The notes: generated by a model from the letters alone, not told the origin. 64,000 nucleotides of DNA from an uncultured Oscillospiraceae bacterium (GCA_950075865.1 CATMVA010000005.1:1-64000); one strand, 5' to 3'; positions 7,343 through 14,631 are shown, numbered from the stretch's first letter. Numbers and translations are program-made.

Positions 7343-7633
7343 ATGTGGATCATAAATAGCCGAAGCGGACTGTGCGTCAATACCCGCTATGTGATACGGA
7401 TCTTTTTGCAGGATACTCCGGACAGCACCTTAGTGTCAGCCGTTTTGGCGGGCGATGACCGGCTCTGTGTGCTTGAACGATATAGCGATCACAAAGAGGC
7501 CATGTCCGCCACGCAACATGTACATTGGGCGATGGAAGCAAATCTGGATGTAATTGATATGCCTGACAGCACTTATTACTACGAAGAACGGCAGGTAAAG
7601 GATGCCCGCACAAAACGAAGGGGAGGAAGCTGA
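7343..7633 (+). CDS. Hypothetical phage protein, 96 residues
   Basis: Not recognised. The start at 7343 lies 11 nt from AGGAGG. The N-terminal half looks like a small beta sheet (MWIINSRSGLCVNTRYVIRI) followed by two helices. The codons are less GC-rich than those of the helicase, as in the neighbouring small genes. It may be a small accessory protein of the replication module. Confidence 0.6.
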   Translation: MWIINSRSGLCVNTRYVIRIFLQDTPDSTLVSAVLAGDDRLCVLERYSDHKEAMSATQHVHWAMEANLDVIDMPDSTYYYEERQVKDARTKRRGGS

Positions 7634-7635
7634 CC

Positions 7636-7833
7636 ATGCCTGAGCTGGGAGAAAAGATCCGGTTCCGGCCGGCGGCCTTTGTGGCCGAGGCGACCCGGGA
7701 GGATCAGCGAAGCGTCTTTGATATGCCCCGGGTGGTCACCGGGACTATCGTCTACATCAACGCCGCCCACCGCTGGTATGACGTTGCCTATGAGTGCAAC
7801 GGCGTCCGGCTGCGGGAGGGATTTAAGTTTTGA
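7636..7833 (+). CDS. Hypothetical phage protein, 65 residues
   Basis: A short protein with a beta-strand-rich, SH3-like pattern (PRVVTGTIVYINAAHRWYDV, then AYECNGVRLREGFKF). Proteins of this shape are common small members of Clostridium phage early operons. GGGGAGGAAG lies just before the start. It ends 12 bp before parA. Function unknown. Confidence 0.6.
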   Translation: MPELGEKIRFRPAAFVAEATREDQRSVFDMPRVVTGTIVYINAAHRWYDVAYECNGVRLREGFKF

Positions 7834-7845
7834 GGAGGTGCAGCT

Positions 7846-8658
7846 ATGCGGACCATAGCAGTATGCAATCTCAAGGGCGGGGTGGCCAAGACGGCCACCG
7901 TGATCAACGTGGCCGCCGTCCTTGCCAAAGACTACAAGCAGCACGTGCTGGTGATCGACGCCGACAGCCAGTGCAACACCACCGAGTTTTTCGGCGGGGA
8001 TCCCAGCGTGGGGAACCTTGCCGACCATCTGAGGGCCAAGTGCCCCTCGGGCTTTGACCCGGCCCAGCAGCTTCTGGAGGTGATCCGGCCCTCTAACTTT
8101 TCCGGGGTGGATCTCCTGTGCGGGGACGACAGCCTGATGGACCTTGACCTGTCCAAGGTGGAGGGTCAGGAGGTCAATGTGGGGATCCTCCGGGATCTCC
8201 GGGAGCTGATCGAGGAGCTGGACGCCGGGCTCCCGCCAGAGGAAGAGCCGATGGACTGGTGCCTGATCGACTGCCCGCCGGCCTTCAACGCGGCCTCGGC
8301 GGCCGCCCTGCTGATGGCGGACGAGGTGCTGATCCCCATCAAGCTGGACGCCTTCGCCCTCCGGGGCATGGCCAACCTGCTCCGGCAGATCGAGAATATG
8401 CGAAAGATCAACCCCAACCTGCGGCTGCTGGGGTGCCTGCCCACCATGTGGTACAAGTCCCAGCGCACCGAGGAGTCGGAGAAGATCCTCCGGGAGAGCG
8501 GCCTGCCTGTCTTTGACCACATCCGCCGCACCGACAAGGTGGACGAGATGACCTTTGCCCAAGAGCCGCTGCTGGTGAGCTCGCCCCGCAGCGCCGCCGG
8601 GGTGGACTACCGCCGGCTGGTGCGCGAGCTGGTGAAAGGAGGGAAGGACAATGGCTGA
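7846..8658 (+). CDS. parA: ParA-type partition ATPase
   Basis: A 270-residue ParA/Soj-family ATPase that would position DNA copies together with ParB. The deviant Walker A box is KGGVAKTAT near residue 10, keeping the signature lysine of KGG and the P-loop Lys-Thr; Gly is replaced by Ala before that lysine. VIDADSQCN is the Walker A' motif and WCLIDCPPAF the Walker B. The ATG follows GAGGAGG. The gene overlaps parB by 8 bp. In a chromosomally integrated prophage it suggests a plasmid-like phase or a role in segregating replicating phage DNA. Confidence 0.92.
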   Translation: MRTIAVCNLKGGVAKTATVINVAAVLAKDYKQHVLVIDADSQCNTTEFFGGDPSVGNLADHLRAKCPSGFDPAQQLLEVIRPSNFSGVDLLCGDDSLMDLDLSKVEGQEVNVGILRDLRELIEELDAGLPPEEEPMDWCLIDCPPAFNAASAAALLMADEVLIPIKLDAFALRGMANLLRQIENMRKINPNLRLLGCLPTMWYKSQRTEESEKILRESGLPVFDHIRRTDKVDEMTFAQEPLLVSSPRSAAGVDYRRLVRELVKGGKDNG

Positions 8659-10312
8659 GGAGAAGAAAAAGGGCTTTGACCTGGCGGCTGCGCTGGGGGC
8701 GGTGTCGGAATTGGACACCGGGGCCGATGGACGGGAGCAGCTCAAGTACATAGACCTCGAGAAGATCCATCCCGATCCGGACAATTTCTACTCCCTGGAC
8801 GGGGTGGAGGAGCTGGCCGGCAACATCGAGCTCATCGGGCTCCAGCAGCCCCTCCGGGTCCGGCCCGATCCGGAGCATGAGAGCGAGTACATCATCGTTT
8901 CCGGCCACCGGCGCCGGGCGGCTATCGAGCTGCTGGTCAAGGAGGGCAAGTTTGGGCTGGTCCCGTGCCTCATTGAGGGCCACCAGGAGAGCGACGCTAT
9001 GCGGCAGCTCCGGCTGATCATGGCCAACAGCTCCACCCGGACGCTGACCTCAGCGGACTTGGCCACCCAGGCCCAAAAGGTGGAGGAACTGCTTTACAAG
9101 CTCAAGGAGGAGGGCACCGAGTTCCCCGGCAGGATGCGGGACCACGTGGCCGCGGTCTGCCAGGTACAGGCATCCAAGCTGGCCAGGCTGAAGGTGATCC
9201 GGGAGAACTTGACGGGCAAGATGCTGGAGGCATGGGAGGCCGGGACGCTCAACGAGGATTGTGCCTATAAGCTGGCCCGCATGGATGAGAATTTCCGCAA
9301 TCAGATTTGGGCTATACGGGGCGGCGATAACTGGGACTTCCATGGGGCAGCCGCTGTGGAAGAGTACAGGCGCCGTCTGGAGATTATCTATTCGGGGGAG
9401 ACAACCGATGCCGTTCCCTGCGGCTTGAAGACCTGCGACAATAGGACACTCCGCGCCGGCAAGGCTCTTCAAAACAGCATCTACGCAATTCCTCCTTGTT
9501 TGTATTGCTGCGGGGAGTGCCCAAACTTGGCTGCCTGCCCCAACGCCTGCCCGCACCTTGCGGATAAGATCGAGGTCCTCAAATCACAAATGCTCGCCGC
9601 CAAAGCTGCCGATAAGAAAGTAAAGGAGCAGGACGACGCCAAGAGAAAAGCCCAGCGTGAAGAAGCCCTTCGGTTTGCGGTCGCCGGGTGGCGGCGGCTG
9701 GGTGAGGCTTTGGATCGAGCCGGAAAGAGCGTCCTCTGGTTGACTGAGCTCTTGGACTGGGATCCTGACGAGGATGGGGTGGAGATGTTTGAGAGCCTGC
9801 TCCATGGGGGCGAGGTCACCAAGGATAACCTCTGGATCGCCGAGGATCACCCCCTTCAGGACATCTACACTCCGGATCTGATCAAGCTGGCCGACGAGCT
9901 GGGAGTGTCCATGGACTATCTCTTCGGCCGCACTGATGAGCTGGGTGGGAGCAAGGGGGCGCCGACGGAAATATCCGCCGATGCAAAGCCACGGTGGCAG
10001 ACCGGGCAACCATTCAGATCCGGTCGGTATTACTGCCTGATAGAGTGTGAGGGCCACCGGTTGTCGATGACGCTCCACTGGTTGAATAGTTTCCTTGAGT
10101 GGCACATGGCCGGGGGCGGCGGGCTCACTCAGGGCTGCGAGGTGGTGGGCTGGTGGCCCCTGCCGGAGGATGCCCCAGAGGACGCTGAGGACGACGATGA
10201 AGGGGACGATGAGGACAACATGGATGCCCTCTGGTATGGCCACGAGGACGATGACGATTATCTTGCAGCGAGCAGCGAGGTGTTGGGGGCGGAGGAAGGA
10301 GATCAAGAATGA
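8651..10312 (+). CDS. parB: Enlarged ParB-family protein with extra C-terminal domains
   Basis: Residues about 30-125 are a ParB/Srx nuclease-like CTP-binding domain with the GHRRRAA box (85-91). A helix-turn-helix region (about 150-210) follows. Normal ParB proteins end near 290 residues, but this one has 553. A cluster of eight cysteines lies between about 236 and 290 (PPCLYCCGECPNLAACPNAC), probably a metal site. Then come a coiled helical part, an XRE-like fragment (PDLIKLADELGVSMDYLFGR, about 403-422), a DUF551-like ending (about 445-508, WWPLPE) and a very acidic tail. It should bind a parS site that I could not identify. Confidence 0.88.
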   Translation: MAEEKKKGFDLAAALGAVSELDTGADGREQLKYIDLEKIHPDPDNFYSLDGVEELAGNIELIGLQQPLRVRPDPEHESEYIIVSGHRRRAAIELLVKEGKFGLVPCLIEGHQESDAMRQLRLIMANSSTRTLTSADLATQAQKVEELLYKLKEEGTEFPGRMRDHVAAVCQVQASKLARLKVIRENLTGKMLEAWEAGTLNEDCAYKLARMDENFRNQIWAIRGGDNWDFHGAAAVEEYRRRLEIIYSGETTDAVPCGLKTCDNRTLRAGKALQNSIYAIPPCLYCCGECPNLAACPNACPHLADKIEVLKSQMLAAKAADKKVKEQDDAKRKAQREEALRFAVAGWRRLGEALDRAGKSVLWLTELLDWDPDEDGVEMFESLLHGGEVTKDNLWIAEDHPLQDIYTPDLIKLADELGVSMDYLFGRTDELGGSKGAPTEISADAKPRWQTGQPFRSGRYYCLIECEGHRLSMTLHWLNSFLEWHMAGGGGLTQGCEVVGWWPLPEDAPEDAEDDDEGDDEDNMDALWYGHEDDDDYLAASSEVLGAEEGDQE

Positions 10313-10896
10313 AAACCTGTGTTTGTGACGTGTGCGGTCAATCCCTGCCGATGCATAATCAGTTGGATGCTACCATCCTTGGCGTCGCCCTGGATCTTTG
10401 TCCGGATTGTCAGGCCTGGGCAAATGATATCTCCAGAGAGGATATGGTCATGATCATGCTGGAGGGCTTCCGGGTTCGCCGAAAAAGCAACGGTGTGAGG
10501 GGCATGGATGGTGGGGCCATCCTCTTATGCGGTGGGCCATCGCCGGAGCAGCTCCCCAGAGAGGGCGAAGGTGGAAACGGCCGGCCCCCGGATGCCGGCA
10601 CAGGAGGTGATCCCTCCTATGCCGGCCCCCGGATGCCGGCACAGGAGGTGATCCCTCCTATGAGTGACCCTGAAAATAAGCCCATCACAGGGCCGGGCGC
10701 GGCACTGAAGCGTGATACGCTGAAGGCCCTGGAGGAGTATCGGCGAGCACATGGCGCCGGCTGCTGGGTCGCTCTGGCCGAGTCGGCCGGCGTGACCCCA
10801 GACCAGATCGCCCAGGTGCGGCTGCGGCAGAAGGTGCCCATGGAGGTATGGCGGAGCCTGGCCGAGGCGCTGGGCGTTGAGCATAAGGAGGTTTAG
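10309..10896 (+). CDS. Likely fusion of two small genes by a 41-bp duplication
   Basis: The 195-residue frame starts as a small zinc-finger-like protein (CDVCGQ near residue 5, then CPDC near 32) and ends as a helix-turn-helix-like protein (GVTPDQIAQVRLRQKVPMEV). The two halves are joined by a perfect 41-bp tandem duplication at 10581-10662. Because 41 is not a multiple of three, removing one copy would make the first protein stop at TATGAGTGA and the second start at that same ATG (10660). So it was probably two overlapping genes. The second still has a strong own ribosome-binding site and may be translated separately. Confidence 0.75.
   Translation: MKTCVCDVCGQSLPMHNQLDATILGVALDLCPDCQAWANDISREDMVMIMLEGFRVRRKSNGVRGMDGGAILLCGGPSPEQLPREGEGGNGRPPDAGTGGDPSYAGPRMPAQEVIPPMSDPENKPITGPGAALKRDTLKALEEYRRAHGAGCWVALAESAGVTPDQIAQVRLRQKVPMEVWRSLAEALGVEHKEV
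10581..10662 (+). repeat. Perfect 41-bp tandem duplication with strong Shine-Dalgarno
   Basis: Copies at 10581-10621 and 10622-10662 are identical. Each contains AGGAGGTGATCC, a 12-nt match to the full anti-Shine-Dalgarno end of 16S rRNA, followed by CCTCCT, which can fold back on AGGAGG. No base differs between the copies, so the event is recent or kept uniform. Confidence 0.93.
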
Positions 10897-10901
10897 CAAT
10901 C

Positions 10902-11342
10902 ATGGCAAATTTGACGTGGAGTAAAAACGGGGAGTGGGGCATGGACGGGGTGGACTTGGCAGCCCTTCCGCCCAAGCTCTACGGGGCGCTTTACAAGCTC
11001 CACGAGCTGGAGCACGACCGAGAATCCTTGCTGGAGCAGCTGGCCAAGATGATGAGTGTGGACCAGTGGGAGCTCCAGGACAAGCTGGAGCGATCCGCCG
11101 GGCCCTGGCACCCGGTGGAGGAGCTGCCCGAGATGTGCGTGGTGGAGGGGATGCCCTATGTGGGCAGCCGCCGGCTGCTGCTCTATACCGACCGGGAGGA
11201 CGTGCTGCTGGGATACTGCGAGATGGTGGCCGACCACCCCGTCTGGTACACATACCCGCCGAGGGTTGACCGGATCACCCACTGGATGGAGATCCCGAAG
11301 CCGCTGGTACCAAAAATGGACACCGGGGAGGAGGAAGGGTAA
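10902..11342 (+). CDS. DUF551-like phage protein
   Basis: A 146-residue protein with a helical N-terminal part and a C-terminal DUF551-like domain (WHPVEELPEM, about 69-78, to ITHWMEIPKP, about 125-134). DUF551 proteins are small beta-rich proteins of unknown function common in phages. A related ending occurs in the ParB protein upstream, so two copies of this module are encoded in this operon. The stop is followed directly by the next ATG. Confidence 0.75.
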   Translation: MANLTWSKNGEWGMDGVDLAALPPKLYGALYKLHELEHDRESLLEQLAKMMSVDQWELQDKLERSAGPWHPVEELPEMCVVEGMPYVGSRRLLLYTDREDVLLGYCEMVADHPVWYTYPPRVDRITHWMEIPKPLVPKMDTGEEEG

Positions 11343-11504
11343 ATGAAAAAGACCGCGTACAAGACAGGGAAGGGCAGCGGATTCAGAAGCTACTTCCACG
11401 GCAACCGGCTGACCAACGGCTGTTCCGTTCGGCGGGTGAAGCGAGCCAAGCCCGTAGCGGTGTCCAAACTGAGCACCGGGAAGGAGGGAGAACCTCATGA
11501 TTAA
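11343..11504 (+). CDS. Small basic protein, 53 residues
   Basis: Starts on the base after the preceding stop and ends 8 bp inside the next gene. The product is rich in Lys, Arg, Gly and Ser (KKTAYKTGKGSGFRSYFHGN) and probably binds nucleic acid. Its own ribosome-binding site is the GGAGGAAGGG at the end of the preceding gene. Function unknown. Confidence 0.6.
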   Translation: MKKTAYKTGKGSGFRSYFHGNRLTNGCSVRRVKRAKPVAVSKLSTGKEGEPHD

Positions 11505-11988
11505 ACTTGGAGAGTTGTGGCTTAACGTCGAGAAGGTTAATATGGCCGTCGTAGATAAACACGGGACTTTGACCGTTTATTTTAGCAAAGATGCTTCGGT
11601 AAAAATAGATGGGAATGTTCGCCCGGACGATGTAAAGCGGATTGTGGCTTGTCTGGATGCGGCGGCCGGATGTACTCCGGCCGCAAAAACTGAGGCCGAA
11701 GTAGGGGAAACTCTCTATGGCGTGGCGCCTGATGGACGGAAAATCCGAGAAAAGCTCTACCACATGCCCGATCTGAATGAACCCCACCCTCTCAGAAGGG
11801 TAGACAGGCTGCGGTACTTGTCCCCAAAGGGGATCATCAAAGCCCTTCATTTGACAAGGATATGTCCTCCGAATAAGGCGTGTGAATTTATCCCACACGG
11901 TGATGAGCCGTCCCCAGACTGTGAACAGTGTTGGATAAGCTGGCTGTGGGAAAGGGATGACCTTCCGGACGGTGATCCCGATGCCTGA
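11497..11988 (+). CDS. Hypothetical phage protein with C-terminal cysteines
   Basis: A 163-residue protein with an N-terminal small beta domain (about 1-55) and a C-terminal part with Cys at about 58, 127, 133, 146 and 149 (ICPPNKAC, then CEQC), a possible zinc site. AAGGAGGGAG precedes the ATG. The codons are less GC-rich than those of the Rep-like gene that follows. Function unknown; the position is between small early genes and the Rep-like gene. Confidence 0.6.
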   Translation: MIKLGELWLNVEKVNMAVVDKHGTLTVYFSKDASVKIDGNVRPDDVKRIVACLDAAAGCTPAAKTEAEVGETLYGVAPDGRKIREKLYHMPDLNEPHPLRRVDRLRYLSPKGIIKALHLTRICPPNKACEFIPHGDEPSPDCEQCWISWLWERDDLPDGDPDA

Positions 11989-12763
11989 CCCGCTGGTGTG
12001 GCACTGCTGCCGGCAGAGGGCCGGGCCTCTGGTCAAGGAGTGTCGGGCCATCCGGCCCCGGTTCCGACCCGATGAGTCGGCCCTGGACCACCGGGCCAAG
12101 GCCGAACTGAAGAAATACCAAAAGAGCGCGGTGAATCGCCGCCAGGTGGACCGTCTGGAGATCCGCCTGGCGGTGCTGGGGCCTCAGGGGACCCACTACA
12201 CCCTGACCTATGACAGCCTCCACCTGCCGGATAATTTTTACGGCGTACGGCTTGACCTCCGGGCATACTTCGGCCGGGTCAAGCGTTACCTGGGCGACGC
12301 GGGGCCGCCGCTGGATTACATCTACGCCATTGAGGGGCTCCACGGGGATCACCGCTACCACGTCCACTTCTGCTGTCCCTACGAGCGCCTGAGCCCCACT
12401 GAGGTGCAGCACCTGTGGCGGTACGGCGGGATTGAGGATGAGCCGGTGCTCCGGACCCACAGCTACCAGGACCCCACGACGGGGGCGTGGGTGAAGGTCT
12501 CGGACGGGGGCTTCCGCCGGCTGGCCGAGTACCTGAACAAGGAGCGGACCGACGGGATCGTCATCCCCATCGGCCGGCACCCGTGGAGCTGCTCCAGGAG
12601 CCTCAACGCCAAGGTGCCGGCGCCCGAGGTCTGGATGGACAGCAGCGGGGTCATTGAGATCCCGGACGATGCGATCTGGGCCCGGCGGGGGAGCATGGAG
12701 AACGACTTCGGGGCCTATTACTTCGGGAGTTGGATCGAGGGGGGAGGTGATTGGCGTGGATGA
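11957..12763 (+). CDS. HUH-type Rep-like endonuclease
   Basis: A 268-residue protein with the three motifs of rolling-circle initiators: motif 1 YTLTYDS (about 81-87), the His-hydrophobic-His motif HVHFC with H135 and H137, and the tyrosine motif LAEYLNKE with Y202 and K205. Such enzymes nick one strand and stay bound through the tyrosine. It resembles the G2P/Rep-like proteins often encoded by Firmicutes phages without being their sole initiator. The start could also be the ATG at 11981, which overlaps the preceding stop; neither has a strong ribosome-binding site. The stop overlaps the methyltransferase start. Confidence 0.8.
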   Translation: MTFRTVIPMPDPLVWHCCRQRAGPLVKECRAIRPRFRPDESALDHRAKAELKKYQKSAVNRRQVDRLEIRLAVLGPQGTHYTLTYDSLHLPDNFYGVRLDLRAYFGRVKRYLGDAGPPLDYIYAIEGLHGDHRYHVHFCCPYERLSPTEVQHLWRYGGIEDEPVLRTHSYQDPTTGAWVKVSDGGFRRLAEYLNKERTDGIVIPIGRHPWSCSRSLNAKVPAPEVWMDSSGVIEIPDDAIWARRGSMENDFGAYYFGSWIEGGGDWRG

Positions 12764-13708
12764 TAGGTTCGACCTGTACCAAGGAGACTGCATGGAAATC
12801 CTGCGGGGTATCCCAGACAAGAGCGTGGACCTGGTTATGACGGATCCGCCCTACAATGTGGGCGTTAACGACATGGAGCAGATCGCCGAGCTCCTGGTGG
12901 AGATCCGCAAGAGGACCGGCCTGGTTTTTGTCTCGTTCTGCATCTGGGACAAGGGAGACAGCTTCCGAGCGCAGTCATGGGCGGACCGGGATCCGGATGG
13001 AGATGCCTCCTTGCGGAGCTGGTTCAACGTGTGCGAGTACTGCCTCCACTTTTTCAACGCCCCAAAGGAGGCGGATGCTGCCTGGGGCAAGACAGGGCTG
13101 GAGCGGATCAATTCCAATCCGGAGTGCTACAAGCCACTGAAGGAGTGGTATGCCGCGGAGAAGGAGCGGCTTGGCCTAACCAGTAAGGACATTGAGACAA
13201 AGTATGTGGAGGCAACCGGGCGCGGGCCTGGGATGCTGCGACACTACTTTCAAAATTCCCAGTTTGAGATCCCGACCAGGAAGGTCTGGGACCTTGTGTA
13301 TGAGCCGCTGGGTTTCCGAATCGAATATGAAGGCCGCGGGGGATATGAAGCCCTTCGGACGGAATATGAAGCCCTTCGGACGGAATATGAAGCCCTTCGG
13401 AATTACCATAGATGCGACAAGTCTCACTGCAACGTGTGGCACGTGCCTCCTATTCCATCCACCGGCCGGCTGCATACCTGCCAGAAACCAGAGTCCATTC
13501 TGGAGAGGCTGTGCTGTGTGAGCTGCCCACGGGGGGGGGGGTAGTGCTGGATCTATTCATGGGAAGCGGATCCACCGGCGCCGCCTGTATCCACACCGGG
13601 CGGAGGTTCATCGGTATCGAGAAGGACCCACGGTATTTCCAGATTGCCAAGGACCGCATCGAAGGGGAGGCCGCTCAGATCACTCTGTTTGATGGGCTTG
13701 CCTACTAA
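12756..13708 (+). CDS. DNA methyltransferase, out of frame at an 11-G tract
   Basis: A beta-class N6-adenine or N4-cytosine methyltransferase. Motif [10 protein letters not shown], lies near the N-terminus, a target-recognition region is in the middle, and motif [12 protein letters not shown], is near the end, followed by [19 protein letters not shown]. The GTG start at 12756 follows GGGGAGGTG. The first frame stops at 13544 right after a run of 11 G (13531-13541); the motif I part continues in another frame to 13708. With 12 or 9 G the protein would be whole (about 317 residues). This is the pattern of a phase-variable gene, though assembly or sequencing error in the tract is possible. Confidence 0.88.
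13344..13400 (+). repeat. 21-bp tandem repeats in the methyltransferase
   Basis: Almost three copies of a 21-bp unit (starts at 13344, 13365 and 13386) encode Tyr-Glu-Ala-Leu-Arg-Thr-Glu repeats. The first and second copies are exact. The unit length keeps the frame, so copy number could change without breaking the gene. The repeats lie between the target-recognition region and the C-terminal motifs. Confidence 0.9.
13531..13541 (+). repeat. Poly-G tract of 11
   Basis: Eleven consecutive G residues sit exactly where the methyltransferase frame breaks. Homopolymers of this length slip during replication at high rate in bacteria. Confidence 0.95.
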
Positions 13709-13710
13709 AA

Positions 13711-13731
13711 TACGCGCACGTGCGCGCGCGT
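13711..13731. other. 21-nt alternating pyrimidine-purine tract
   Basis: Every base from 13711 to 13731 alternates pyrimidine and purine, mostly CG steps, with the palindrome CGCGCACGTGCGCG inside. Such tracts favour Z-DNA or a small cruciform. It starts three bases after the methyltransferase stop and could also act as an RNA hairpin. Confidence 0.7.
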
Positions 13732-13792
13732 TACTATCTTGAAATCTAGTGGTTATTTAGACACGTTTTTCGAAAGGGGGTTGCCAAAGCGG

Positions 13793-13981
13793 ATGCCATG
13801 TGATAAAATCAACGTGAGGGATGGGTGGATCACCTGTCCCGAGTGCAGGCGAAACCATCGGCTCCTCCGGATCACGGATGAGACCGAGGCCAAGAACCTG
13901 GAGGTCTTTTGCCGCGACTGCAAGAAGACCATCGTCCTGAACATCGAGAGAGGCCAGAGCGTGGAACGCCGGAGCCCATGA
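13793..13981 (+). CDS. Small cysteine-rich protein, KTR-like
   Basis: A 62-residue protein with two CxxC pairs (CPEC and CRDC) about 30 residues apart around a strand-rich core (RLLRITDETEAKNLEVF), like the cysteine-rich KTR proteins of Firmicutes mobile elements. It probably binds zinc. GAAAGGGGG lies 12 nt upstream of the ATG at 13793; a TTG at 13781 is out of frame. Its last codons run into a 30-nt repeat and the left arm of a terminator, so the final residues (about ERGQSVERRSP) may be set by the RNA element rather than by protein need. Confidence 0.65.
   Translation: MPCDKINVRDGWITCPECRRNHRLLRITDETEAKNLEVFCRDCKKTIVLNIERGQSVERRSP
13948..13977 (+). repeat. 30-nt leader repeat, copy 1
   Basis: Matches 14083-14112 at 28 of 30 positions. 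Its last 11 bases (CGCCGGAGCCC) are the left arm of the first terminator. It lies in the end of the KTR-like gene. Confidence 0.85.
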
Positions 13982-14022
13982 AACCCCAAGCGGGTGGAAG
14001 TGGGATCCGGCGTTTTTGTTTT
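13967..14022 (+). terminator. Leader terminator 1
   Basis: CGCCGGAGCCC (13967-13977) pairs with GGGATCCGGCG (14002-14012) with one G-A mismatch. A small inner hairpin (CCCC aagc GGGT) fills the loop and the T-rich tail is TTTTTGTTTT. It separates early genes from the packaging genes. Confidence 0.75.
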
Positions 14023-14043
14023 CCCGGCGGGAGGTGATAGCCC

Positions 14044-14100
14044 ACGACCGGGAAGGTCGCGCCGGCCCAGCAAGTCAATACCGAGAGGCCAGAGCGTTGA
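14044..14100 (+). CDS. Possible 18-codon leader peptide with ACG start
   Basis: GGGAGGTGAT ends 5 nt before an ACG, and the frame runs for 18 codons to a TGA that falls inside repeat copy 2, just before the second terminator stem. The encoded end is Asn-Thr-Glu-Arg-Pro-Glu-Arg. The strong ribosome-binding site with no ATG at the right distance is the reason to list it. A ribosome stopping here would cover part of the repeat and could affect terminator folding. Confidence 0.35.
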   Translation, partial: TTGKVAPAQQVNTERPER

Positions 14101-14112
14101 GCGCCGGAGCCC
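14083..14112 (+). repeat. 30-nt leader repeat, copy 2
   Basis: Same element as 13948-13977, differing at two positions. It again forms the left arm of a terminator (14101-14156). The copies are 135 bp apart. Confidence 0.85.
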
Positions 14113-14156
14113 GGACCGTCCATGTGGCGGTTTGGTCTCCGGCGCTTTTTTGTTTT
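14101..14156 (+). terminator. Leader terminator 2
   Basis: GCGCCGGAG (14101-14109) pairs perfectly with CTCCGGCGC (14137-14145), followed at once by TTTTTTGTTTT. It lies 16 bp upstream of the HNH gene start, so late transcription must read through it or start inside this interval. Confidence 0.82.
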
Positions 14157-14172
14157 ATCCGGGGGTGAGGGT

Positions 14173-14526
14173 ATGGATTACAAGTCAAAGCGCTGGATGT
14201 CTTTGCGGGCCAGAATACTGCGGCGGGATGGGTACCAGTGCCGTGAGTGCCGGCGATATGGCAAGGCGGTCCAAGCTGACACGGTCCATCATGTCTACCC
14301 AGCGGCGTTATATCCCGAGCTGTCCTGGGCGCCGTGGAACCTGGTGAGCTTATGCTCTGACTGTCACAACGCCATGCATGACCGGGTCGGCGAGCAGCTG
14401 ACGGATGCAGGGCTGGCCTGGTGCCGGAGGGTAGCCCCCCCCTCCCTCGGCCTCCGTTCGGTCCATCAGGGGACCGGAGAGGGGAAGAACTCTTTCCGAC
14501 GGAGGGAAAAACGGGTCGGGGGGTAA
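14173..14526 (+). CDS. HNH endonuclease of the packaging module
   Basis: A 117-residue HNH nuclease. CREC (about 25-28), HHVYP (about 40-44), NLVSLCSDCHNAMHD (about 57-71) supply the catalytic His pair, Asn and zinc cysteines. Such genes directly upstream of terminase in HK97-type phages work with the terminase in genome cutting. The ATG at 14173 follows GGGGGTGAGG. The C-terminal 40 residues are basic and low in complexity. Confidence 0.88.
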   Translation: MDYKSKRWMSLRARILRRDGYQCRECRRYGKAVQADTVHHVYPAALYPELSWAPWNLVSLCSDCHNAMHDRVGEQLTDAGLAWCRRVAPPSLGLRSVHQGTGEGKNSFRRREKRVGG

Positions 14527-14631
14527 ATTGGGGCGCCGGAAAGGAACCACACGCGCAGGACGCGGGTGAATCATGCGTGCGGGGAGATCGCTGGATCTGA
14601 CTGCCCCCGCCGAGCCAATGGAGGGGAGCAG

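Noticed and set aside
13344-13400. Regular 21-bp repeats considered as a short CRISPR array
   Set aside because: The units are directly adjacent without spacers, in frame and inside a methyltransferase.
13793-14526. HNH gene behind a structured RNA considered as a HEARO/OMEGA (IscB-like) system
   Set aside because: The HNH protein has only 117 residues, lacks RuvC parts and lies directly before terminase, so it is a packaging HNH.
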